Shown piece by piece: positions 1 through 7,751 of a stretch of 9,401 bases of DNA. The translations under genes and the position numbers were made by a program. Each line of letters begins with the position of its first letter. Position 1 is the first letter of the stretch. Source of the stretch: Sphingobacteriales bacterium (lineage in GTDB: Bacteria; Bacteroidota; Bacteroidia; Chitinophagales; Chitinophagaceae); assembly GCA_023251215.1 (NCBI GenBank), contig JAHEZF010000049.1, positions 1-9,401 on the forward strand, written 5' to 3'. The notes under the pieces are model-generated. The model had not been told where the DNA came from. It ran no database searches and saw only the letters and a program-made list of their open reading frames with translations.

Positions 1-1172
1 CATCAGTAAACCATGAAGGCATAGCTGTTGATGATATTCATATTTACGATAACAACTTGCCTATTTATGATGGGCCTACCATGACTTCAGCAGTTACACA
101 AACAATAACCGGTGGAAATTCATGGATCAATTTTATATCCGGGGGAAAAATAATAGCATCCATTAAGCCCAATAATCAGAACATGGGCAATACAGATGTG
201 CAGGCATATATTAATACGGCTGCGGTTCGTAATTACAATGGCCAGTATTATCACAACAGGAATATCACAGTAAAACCCGCCAATGAAAAGCTTCCGGATT
301 CAGTGGGCCTCAGAATTTATTTCCCGGACAGCGAATCAGAATCGCTGATCAATGCTACCGGTTGTGCTTCCTGTACAAAACCTGTCAGCGCCTATGACCT
401 GGGCATTTCTAAATACAGCGATTCGCTCAATCAATTTGAAAATGGATTGCTGACCGATGATACGCTGGGCACATGGAATTTCATTCCTTCATCGCTGGTA
501 GTAAAAGTGCCTTACCTAAATGGCTATTATGTGGAATGTAAGACAAATAATTTTTCAGAGTTCTGGTTAAACAGTGGCGGCCCGGGTAAAGTACACAGCC
601 TGCGGGCAGAGTTTCTTGATTTTACTGCTAAGAAAGCTACTGGTAATAATGTGCAACTTGACTGGACACTTAAATCCGAAAATAATATTGTCCGGTATGA
701 GATTGAGGTGGCGAGAGGAAACACAGATTACCAGGCCGGGCGGTTTTCAAAGATTGGAGAAGTGAACAGCGCAGGAAATACCAATCTGCCACGGTCATAT
801 GCTTATCTTGATGTTGAATCCAATAAATCACAGGTTAGATATTATCGCCTGAAAGTAATTTATAATGATGGAGGATTTACTTATTCTATAACCCGGTCAG
901 TTGTTTTCTATGATGGAATAACTCTTTTGGTTTATCCCAATCCTTCCAATGGTATATTCAACCTTGTTTACCAGTTACCGGCAGGGGAAACACTTTCGCT
1001 GCAGATTTATGATGCTGGAGGAAAATTGATCAAACGACAAAATAATACAGCCAGCGGTTTTGTTGAAAAACAAATCTTTGACTTCAGTAAGCAGATTTAT
1101 CCGAAAGGAATGTACCTGTTCCGGCTCAACATTGGCGATCAGCAACAGGTATTTAAAGTGATAAAACAATAA
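1..1172 (+). CDS. T9SS-secreted protein, C-terminal part (5' end outside window)
   Basis: This is the C-terminal portion of a protein exported by the type IX secretion system. The reading frame is open to the window edge (first whole codon at 3), so 389 residues are visible and the real start lies upstream; the TTG at 57 is internal. The first residues (EGIAVDDIHIYD) resemble the last strand of a MAM-like/jelly-roll domain common in secreted Bacteroidota proteins. A beta-rich stretch without a recognised domain follows, with a Cys pair (CASC). Visible residues ~201-303 look like a fibronectin III-like domain (LRAEFLDFTA, VQLDWTLKSENN, YYRLKVIY). Residues ~305-389 are a type A sorting domain: VYPNPSNG, LQIYDAGGKLI, YPKGMYLFRL, ending FKVIKQ. 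That domain is normally removed once the protein crosses the outer membrane. The catalytic or binding part is not visible, so the specific activity is unknown. A strong hairpin terminator follows the stop. Confidence 0.9.
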   Translation, partial: SVNHEGIAVDDIHIYDNNLPIYDGPTMTSAVTQTITGGNSWINFISGGKIIASIKPNNQNMGNTDVQAYINTAAVRNYNGQYYHNRNITVKPANEKLPDSVGLRIYFPDSESESLINATGCASCTKPVSAYDLGISKYSDSLNQFENGLLTDDTLGTWNFIPSSLVVKVPYLNGYYVECKTNNFSEFWLNSGGPGKVHSLRAEFLDFTAKKATGNNVQLDWTLKSENNIVRYEIEVARGNTDYQAGRFSKIGEVNSAGNTNLPRSYAYLDVESNKSQVRYYRLKVIYNDGGFTYSITRSVVFYDGITLLVYPNPSNGIFNLVYQLPAGETLSLQIYDAGGKLIKRQNNTASGFVEKQIFDFSKQIYPKGMYLFRLNIGDQQQVFKVIKQ

Positions 1173-1195
1173 AAGAGAACAGATAAAAATATTCA

Positions 1196-1228
1196 AAAGC
1201 CCCGGAGAGTCGGGGCTTTAATTTTTTT
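1196..1228 (+). terminator. Intrinsic terminator, possibly bidirectional
   Basis: A perfect 9-bp stem (AAAGCCCCG at 1196-1204 pairing with CGGGGCTTT at 1211-1219) encloses a six-base loop and is followed by AA and then seven T (1222-1228). It lies 23 bases after the stop of the T9SS gene and 20 bases before the stop of the converging small gene. The minus-strand side is also U-rich, though interrupted, so it may end both transcripts. Confidence 0.88.
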
Positions 1229-1248
1229 ATGCTTTAAAATTTTGCTTA

Positions 1249-1452
1249 TTACCAGCCTTGTTTGGCGATGCCTGCATTAATAGCCGCCATTGCTTTTTCT
1301 CCGTTTACCAAAGTAGTTAGCTTATTGCCTTTGCCATCATGACCCTTCACCATATAGGCGCCTTTAGCTGTCTTTGTAATCACGGCGTCCATAACAGGAA
1401 CGCCTTTTTCTTTTGTTTTTACATTATAAGCTGTAAGTTGAACATCTGACAT
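1249..1452 (-). CDS. Small basic protein of unknown function (67 aa)
   Basis: I do not recognise this protein. It is a 67-residue, lysine-rich, probably cytosolic chain with no signal peptide or membrane segment. It reads MSDVQLTAYNVKTKEKGVPV, then a central part containing ITKTAKGAYMVKGHDGKGNK, and ends GIAKQGW. The Gly/Lys-rich middle with alternating hydrophobic residues suggests a small beta-sheet fold, and the NGEKAMAAINAGIA tail suggests a short helix; both are guesses. Evidence that it is real: ATG start with an A-rich leader typical of the phylum, stop 20 bases from a convergent terminator, and a gyrB terminator upstream, so it fills a complete space between two terminators. No competing frame across it is convincing. 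I could not find a good TAnnTTTG box in the 80 bases before it, so its promoter is unidentified. Confidence 0.72.
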   Translation of the reverse strand: MSDVQLTAYNVKTKEKGVPVMDAVITKTAKGAYMVKGHDGKGNKLTTLVNGEKAMAAINAGIAKQGW

Positions 1453-1530
1453 GGTTTTTGATTTTTGTGGTTAGTAAAGCCTGAAATTACGGTTTCTTGC
1501 CGGTTTTAAAGGGGAAAACTTCTCAAGGGA

Positions 1531-1560
1531 AATAAAAAAGCCCCGATAATCGGAGGCTAA
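1531..1560 (-). terminator. Intrinsic terminator of gyrB
   Basis: Read on the minus strand, a GC-rich stem of eight pairs with one bulged base (positions 1558-1550 pairing with 1546-1539, three-base loop) is followed directly by six T and then ATTT. It begins 26 bases after the gyrB stop codon and separates gyrB from the small gene downstream. Confidence 0.85.
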
Positions 1561-1585
1561 CTAATTTGTTTTGAAAGATTTAGAT

Positions 1586-3664
<2,079 letters not shown>

Positions 3665-3665
3665 T

Positions 3666-3685
3666 CACTTTTTTGTAAAAAAGTG
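3666..3685. repeat. A/T-rich inverted repeat between lpxC-fabZ and gyrB
   Basis: Perfect 9-base arms (CACTTTTTT and its complement) are separated by GT, in the 180-base gap that otherwise holds only the gyrB promoter region. It lies ~60 bases past the lpxC-fabZ stop and could act as a weak terminator for that transcript. It lacks a GC-rich stem and a clear downstream T-run on the minus strand. Confidence 0.35.
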
Positions 3686-3745
3686 GATAAAAATAGTTTT
3701 AAAGACAGATAGCCTCAGAGCCTTAAAAAATTTTGGAGTGACCTC

Positions 3746-5182
3746 TTAACGCTTTAAGATTTGTGCTACCAGGTCAGCTTCTGTACACACTTTATTTCCT
3801 ACATAAACGGTTCCCTTCATTTCACAAATACCGCGGCGTATTGGGGCGATGAGTTCCATTTTCAGCAGCATAGTATCACCTGGCCGAACCATTTGTTTAA
3901 ATTTGCAGTTGTCTATTTTAAGAAAGTAAGTATCATATTGTCCTTCACCTGAGAGGTTGATAGCAAGAATGCCGCCGCATTGTGCCAATGCTTCTATTTG
4001 TAACACACCCGGCACAACGGGATTGCCGGGAAAATGTCCCTGGAAATACCATTCATTAAATGTAACATTTTTTATACCGACTATATGCGTTTTGCTTATT
4101 TCAATAATCTTATCCACCAGTAAAAAAGGATAGCGATGTGGTAATTTTTTTTCAATGTATTGCTGATCAAATACTGTTGGGCTGGCAGGATCATAAACAG
4201 GAATACCCTTGTTCTTTTTAATGTATTGTTTGATCTTTTTGGCAAATTCTACATTGGTACTGTGACCGGGGCGGTGGGCAATTATTCTTGCTTTAATGGG
4301 ATATCCTATCAGAGCAAGATCGCCAACAATATCCAGTAATTTATGACGGGCCGGTTCATTGGGAAAACGTAATTCAAGGTTGTTAAGGTATCCCTCGCTC
4401 TTTACTTCAATTTTATCTTTCTTGAAAATCTTTTTCAGCCGCTCCATTTCTTTTTCATCTACAGCTTTGTCAACGACTACAATCGCATTGTTCATATCTC
4501 CGCCTTTGATGAGGTTATTATCCAGCAACATTTCCAGTTCATGCAGAAAACAAAATGTGCGGCTGGGCGCAATTTCATCTTTGAAATCCCGGATATGTTT
4601 TAATCCCGCATGCTGGGTACCCAATACGGGTGAATTAAAATCAATAAGTGTGGTAACCTGGTATTCCGTAGCAGGCATGGCCAGCATTTCCACTCTTTTC
4701 TTTTCATCGTTATGAAAAATATTTTCATCAATCCTGTACCATATTTTTTCAGCGTCCTGCTCCTGTACTCCGGCTTTTTCAATAAGGTCTGCAAATGGTG
4801 TAGAACTGCCATCAATGATAGGTATTTCCGGTCCGCTGATCTCTATCAGGCAATTGTCAACTCCCATACCTACCAGGGCAGCCAGCACATGTTCCACTGT
4901 ACTTACTTTGACTCCATTGGATTCCAGAGTAGTACCCCGGCTTACATCAGTTACCAGGTCACAATCGGCTTTGATGAGATGTTGGCCATTCAGATCAGTC
5001 CTTTTAAACTGGAAACCAAAACCGGGATCAGCAGGTTTCAATGTAAGATTAACCATGATACCTGTATGCAGGCCTGTACCTGAAATACTTCCTGCCGATT
5101 TAAGTGTATGTTGCTTATCAGGATTGAAATGCGAAATCATATCCTCAGCAATATAAGCCTTATTTTTTGTGGAGGAAATCAT
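3746..5182 (-). CDS. lpxC-fabZ: LpxC-FabZ fusion (UDP-3-O-acyl-GlcNAc deacetylase / 3-hydroxyacyl-ACP dehydratase)
   Basis: Bifunctional cytosolic enzyme typical of Bacteroidota. The LpxC half (to ~residue 325) removes acetate from UDP-3-O-acyl-GlcNAc, the committed step of lipid A synthesis. It carries catalytic E97 and zinc ligand H98 in TVEH, zinc ligands H280 and D284 in HKLLDIVGD, and H307 in AHRPGHSTN. The FabZ half (from ~335) dehydrates 3-hydroxyacyl-ACP and has LPHRYPFLLVD, catalytic H383 in GHFPGNPVVPG and E397 in QIEALAQ. All key residues are present. Coordinates give the longest open form (478 aa). The ATG at 5140 (residue 15) may be the true start: homologues begin only a few residues before KQHTLK, and a TATCTTTG box (5188-5195) would put the transcript start at about the first ATG. 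Gap to lpxD is 94 bases. No strong terminator follows, so readthrough into gyrB is possible. Confidence 0.97.
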   Translation of the reverse strand: MISSTKNKAYIAEDMISHFNPDKQHTLKSAGSISGTGLHTGIMVNLTLKPADPGFGFQFKRTDLNGQHLIKADCDLVTDVSRGTTLESNGVKVSTVEHVLAALVGMGVDNCLIEISGPEIPIIDGSSTPFADLIEKAGVQEQDAEKIWYRIDENIFHNDEKKRVEMLAMPATEYQVTTLIDFNSPVLGTQHAGLKHIRDFKDEIAPSRTFCFLHELEMLLDNNLIKGGDMNNAIVVVDKAVDEKEMERLKKIFKKDKIEVKSEGYLNNLELRFPNEPARHKLLDIVGDLALIGYPIKARIIAHRPGHSTNVEFAKKIKQYIKKNKGIPVYDPASPTVFDQQYIEKKLPHRYPFLLVDKIIEISKTHIVGIKNVTFNEWYFQGHFPGNPVVPGVLQIEALAQCGGILAINLSGEGQYDTYFLKIDNCKFKQMVRPGDTMLLKMELIAPIRRGICEMKGTVYVGNKVCTEADLVAQILKR

Positions 5183-5187
5183 GCGGG

Positions 5188-5195
5188 CAAAGATA
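5188..5195 (-). promoter_or_regulatory. Candidate lpxC-fabZ promoter -7 box
   Basis: TATCTTTG on the minus strand matches TAnnTTTG exactly. It ends 6 bases before the ATG at 5182 and 48 bases before the in-frame ATG at 5140, so it makes sense mainly if translation starts at 5140. I see no TTTG at -33. It could be chance in AT-rich DNA. Confidence 0.35.
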
Positions 5196-5276
5196 ATAAG
5201 AAGTATGAAGTAGGATATGTTAAGGTGAAATGGACTCCATTCGTCCGATAAATATAATAGAAACGGATATTAAAAA

Positions 5277-6323
5277 TCAGGAACTCTTTTCTGCTATCAA
5301 CTGCTTCACCAAAGCTTCCAGTTCTTTCACTCTCTTTTCCAATTCAGGAAGCTTGCGGCTTATAGCCTGGCTGCGCAATGTAGCCGTATAGTCATGGGCA
5401 GGAGAACCGGTAACTGCTTTGCCGGGTTCAATGGATTTACTGACTCCGCTTTGTGCATTGATCTTTGCCCCATCGCCAATTTGTATATGGCCCACAATAC
5501 CTACCTGTCCTCCGATCATTACTCCTTTACCAATTTTTGTACTGCCGCTAACTCCGGCCTGTGCAGCTATCACCGTACTGTTGCCTACCTCAACATTGTG
5601 TGCAATCTGTATCAGGTTGTCAAGTTTGGCTCCCGATTTAATAATTGTGGAACCGATTGTTGCCCTGTCAATAGTTGTGTTGGCGCCTATCTCTACATAA
5701 TCTTCAATCAATACATTCCCGATCTGTGGTACTTTTTTAAAACTTCCGTCGGATTGGGGAGCAAACCCAAAACCATCGCTGCCGATCACAGCGCCTGCAT
5801 GAATGGTAACATTGTTTCCAATTTTACAACTATGATAAATTTTTACTCCGGGATGAATTATGCTGTTATCCCCGATAGATACATTATCCCCGATATAAGC
5901 ATTGGGAAAAATTTTTGTGTTGTTACCGACTTTTACATTATCGCCGAGGTAAGAAAAGGCGCCGATAAATACATTTTGACCGGTAGCAGCTGTTTTAGAA
6001 ATATAACTGGGTTGCTGAATGCCACTTAATTGCTGCGTCATTATTTCCTGGTACTTGCTTAGCAGGGTTGCAAAGGCAGAATAAGCATCCGGAACACGAA
6101 CTAATACAGCTTTTAAAGGTTGCCTCAACTCATACGCTTCATTGATAATAACAAGTGATGCTTTGGTGCTGTATAAAAATTCTTCGTATTTGGGATTGGC
6201 AAAAAAAGTTAGCTGCCCTTCTTTAGCTTCTTCTATTTTTCCAAATGAATTGACAACAATATCAGGATCGCCTTCTACTTTGCCGTTGATGAGCATCGCT
6301 ATTTGTGCAGCGGAGAAAGTCAT
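5277..6323 (-). CDS. lpxD: UDP-3-O-acylglucosamine N-acyltransferase LpxD
   Basis: Cytosolic trimeric acyltransferase that adds a 3-hydroxyacyl chain from ACP to the 2-amino group of UDP-3-O-acyl-glucosamine, the lipid A step directly after LpxC. Residues 1-~100 form the uridine-binding N-domain ([20 protein letters not shown]). Residues ~105-305 are hexapeptide repeats of the left-handed beta helix, with GSDGFGFAP at 181-189 and the catalytic base H242 in [11 protein letters not shown]-terminal helix (~318-345, [19 protein letters not shown]) is of the kind that contributes to ACP binding. Length 348 is normal. ATG at 6323 is chosen because MTFSAAQIA matches family N-termini. There is no Shine-Dalgarno; the start is preceded at once by a block of 7-base repeats (6324-6354). 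Only 68 bases separate it from the HD gene, so co-transcription is likely, with lpxC-fabZ 94 bases downstream. Confidence 0.97.
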   Translation of the reverse strand: MTFSAAQIAMLINGKVEGDPDIVVNSFGKIEEAKEGQLTFFANPKYEEFLYSTKASLVIINEAYELRQPLKAVLVRVPDAYSAFATLLSKYQEIMTQQLSGIQQPSYISKTAATGQNVFIGAFSYLGDNVKVGNNTKIFPNAYIGDNVSIGDNSIIHPGVKIYHSCKIGNNVTIHAGAVIGSDGFGFAPQSDGSFKKVPQIGNVLIEDYVEIGANTTIDRATIGSTIIKSGAKLDNLIQIAHNVEVGNSTVIAAQAGVSGSTKIGKGVMIGGQVGIVGHIQIGDGAKINAQSGVSKSIEPGKAVTGSPAHDYTATLRSQAISRKLPELEKRVKELEALVKQLIAEKSS

Positions 6324-6354
6324 GTTGCTGGTATTTGGTTACTGGTTGCTGGTT
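6324..6354 (-). repeat. AACCAGN heptamer repeat block abutting the lpxD start codon
   Basis: Read on the minus strand, 31 bases are made of four 7-base units plus AAC, ending directly at the lpxD ATG. Units 1 and 2 are AACCAGC and AACCAGT, unit 3 is AACCAAA and unit 4 is TACCAGC. The block is identical at 27 of 31 positions to that before porX (7718-7748). It occupies the place of the ribosome-binding region. Confidence 0.85.
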
Positions 6355-6392
6355 TAGGGTTGCCTTACTACTGGTAACCAGCGGCCAGCAAC
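6324..6392. repeat. Inverted repeat filling the HD-lpxD gap
   Basis: Arms 6324-6342 and 6374-6392 match at 15 of 19 positions: an outer perfect 8-mer (GTTGCTGG), four mismatches, then an inner perfect 7-mer (TGGTTAC), around a 31-base loop. The RNA from the HD gene into lpxD could fold with the stem reaching the lpxD AUG on one side and the HD stop codon on the other. There is no T-run, so it does not look like a terminator. A smaller competing hairpin (CTGGT/ACCAG, 6371-6381) is also possible. Confidence 0.75.
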
Positions 6393-6399
6393 TAGAAAC
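6376..6399 (+). repeat. Shorter inverted copy of the AACCAGN repeat at the HD gene end
   Basis: Read on the plus strand the units are AACCAGC, GGCCAGC and AACTAGA, followed by AAC, which resembles units 1, 2 and 4 of the block before porX with one unit missing. It is opposite in direction to the lpxD block and overlaps the last codons and the stop codon of the HD gene. Confidence 0.7.
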
Positions 6400-7609
6400 G
6401 GTAGTAACAAAAGTAATGTTTTTTAACAGTGATGCCGAGTTGAGGATGTATCAACGCATTGTCCACTTTCGAAATATCTTTCACCGTTCCGTCCTTAAAC
6501 AAAATATTGATTCGTTCATCCTTTGGGTCATAGGTTGTATTGCTGGCCACACCGGTAAAAACAAAATAAACTGATTCTTTTTCGGAAACGTCCAGCTTTT
6601 CCATCACTTCTTTTCTTTTTTCATTCACTAAAGCAGTGTCAAAAGGTTCAGCCTGCAATTTTACTTTCAGCAGTCTCCTTTCAACTAACAAACGGCAAAG
6701 CAGCGACAATATTTTATCAGGATGATGACTCCAGTTTTTGATCGTGGCCATGATATCATGGTCATCAAGCTGGCAGAACGTATCTAAATTTTTTTCAATT
6801 GAGGAACCGGTATCCTGGTTTTGTAAAAAGAAATCCAGCGCATCAGAAGCGGCAGAAACTTTTGTTCCATTTGCGATAAGCTCTTTTGCTCTGCGAATTA
6901 TTTTTACCAGCATCATTTCGGCGCTTACTACCGTTTTATGCAGATAGACCTGCCAGTACATCAGGCGGCGGGATACTAAAAACTTTTCAATGGAATAAAT
7001 GGCTTTTTCTTCCACCATCAGTTCACCATCTTTTACTGTCAGCATTTTAATAATACGGTCATACCCGATCACTCCTTCAGCAACCCCGGTAAAAAAACTA
7101 TCCCGGTTCAGGTAATCCATCCTGTCCACATCCAATTGCCCCGAAACCAGTTGGTATAAAAAACGCCTGGGATGATTGTTGGTAAAGATATCAATGGCGG
7201 TTTGTAATTGTCCTTTGAATTCAGCATTTAGTTTCTGCATGATTAAAATAGAAATGGCTTCGTGATACACATCTTTGATCAGTTCATTTTCCAATGCATG
7301 AGAAAATGGCCCATGTCCCACATCATGTAACAGTATAGCGATCTTTGCCCCCAGTTCTTCACTTGCAGTGATCTCAACACCCTTGTTTTTTATTTCATTC
7401 AGCGCCGTGCACATTAAATGATAAGCGCCGAGGGAGTGATGTAACCTGGAATGTACGGCCCCGGGATAGACAAGGTGGGCAAAAGCCATCTGGTGAATAT
7501 TGCGCAGCCGCTGGTACACAGGATGCGAAATGATCTGCAGGATCAGCGGATGATCAATGGTAATAAAACCATAAACGGGGTCGTTGATGATCTTGCGTAC
7601 CTGCATCAT
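6392..7609 (-). CDS. HD-domain phosphohydrolase (COG1078, dNTPase-like)
   Basis: Predicted cytosolic metal-dependent phosphohydrolase of the HD superfamily branch that includes SAMHD1 and bacterial dNTP triphosphohydrolases; the actual substrate is unknown. From the ATG at 7609 the protein has 405 residues. Metal site: H58 in RLHHSLGA, H95-D96 in LLHDVGHGPFSH, and D162 in LDVDRMDYLNRDS, corresponding to SAMHD1 H167, H206/D207 and D311. H99 and H104 are also conserved, so an active enzyme is expected. The C-terminal half (~190-405) is helical with mixed charge and no domain I can name. The frame is open to a TTG at 7648, but that TTG overlaps the likely -7 box (7638-7645), so ATG at 7609 (or the next codon, 7606) is preferred; the leader there is A-rich (AACAAAAACACAACA). 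It is first in the minus-strand run with lpxD and divergent from porX. Confidence 0.93.
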   Translation of the reverse strand: MMQVRKIINDPVYGFITIDHPLILQIISHPVYQRLRNIHQMAFAHLVYPGAVHSRLHHSLGAYHLMCTALNEIKNKGVEITASEELGAKIAILLHDVGHGPFSHALENELIKDVYHEAISILIMQKLNAEFKGQLQTAIDIFTNNHPRRFLYQLVSGQLDVDRMDYLNRDSFFTGVAEGVIGYDRIIKMLTVKDGELMVEEKAIYSIEKFLVSRRLMYWQVYLHKTVVSAEMMLVKIIRRAKELIANGTKVSAASDALDFFLQNQDTGSSIEKNLDTFCQLDDHDIMATIKNWSHHPDKILSLLCRLLVERRLLKVKLQAEPFDTALVNEKRKEVMEKLDVSEKESVYFVFTGVASNTTYDPKDERINILFKDGTVKDISKVDNALIHPQLGITVKKHYFCYYRF

Positions 7610-7637
7610 TGTTGTGTTTTTGTTAAAGGAAGGACGC

Positions 7638-7645
7638 CAAAAGTA
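7638..7645 (-). promoter_or_regulatory. Candidate promoter -7 box of the HD-lpxD unit
   Basis: TACTTTTG on the minus strand matches TAnnTTTG exactly, 28 bases before the ATG at 7609, giving a leader of about 20 bases. It rules against the TTG at 7648 as the start. No TTTG is seen at -33. Confidence 0.5.
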
Positions 7646-7666
7646 CAAAGGCAGAACTTAAAAAGC

Positions 7667-7674
7667 TATTTTTG
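7667..7674 (+). promoter_or_regulatory. Candidate porX promoter -7 box
   Basis: TATTTTTG matches TAnnTTTG exactly, 77 bases before the porX ATG. Together with the oppositely directed box at 7638-7645 it forms a divergent pair 21 bases apart. The predicted ~70-base porX leader would include the AACCAGN repeat block. No -33 TTTG is visible. Confidence 0.45.
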
Positions 7675-7717
7675 ATGCAGGCTGTTTGTTGATCCCATAT
7701 CACAACGATCAGCAATA

Positions 7718-7748
7718 AACCAGCGACCAGTAACCAATAACCAGAAAC
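7718..7748 (+). repeat. AACCAGN heptamer repeat block before the porX start codon
   Basis: Four 7-base units plus AAC: units 1 and 2 are AACCAGC and GACCAGT, unit 3 is AACCAAT and unit 4 is AACCAGA. The block ends three bases before the porX ATG at 7752. It is identical to the lpxD leader block at 27 of 31 positions, differing at block positions 8, 21, 22 and 28. Confidence 0.85.
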
Positions 7749-7751
7749 AAA

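Noticed and set aside
961..985. Possible further AACCAG-like repeat within the T9SS gene (TTACCAGTTACCGG)
   Set aside because: Only a short partial match, lacks the four-unit 7-base register and is explained by the coding sequence.
57..1172. T9SS gene starting at the TTG at 57
   Set aside because: The frame is open upstream to the window edge and the upstream codons continue a typical domain sequence, so this is an internal codon.
4712..5156. Two overlapping plus-strand frames of 123 and 113 codons
   Set aside because: Both lie inside the strongly supported lpxC coding region and encode nothing recognisable.
5394..6029. 211-codon open frame on the plus strand
   Set aside because: It is antisense to lpxD, whose hexapeptide repeats leave long open frames on the other strand; the product is Cys/Tyr-rich with no domain and no promoter or leader.
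6324..6399. CRISPR or phase-variation tandem repeat
   Set aside because: Units are only 7 bases with no spacers, and the block lies outside coding frames except for the HD stop, so neither CRISPR nor frame-switching fits.
7610..7648. TTG start giving a 418-residue HD protein
   Set aside because: The TTG lies within the likely promoter box, and the ATG at 7609 is followed at once by the conserved start of the family.
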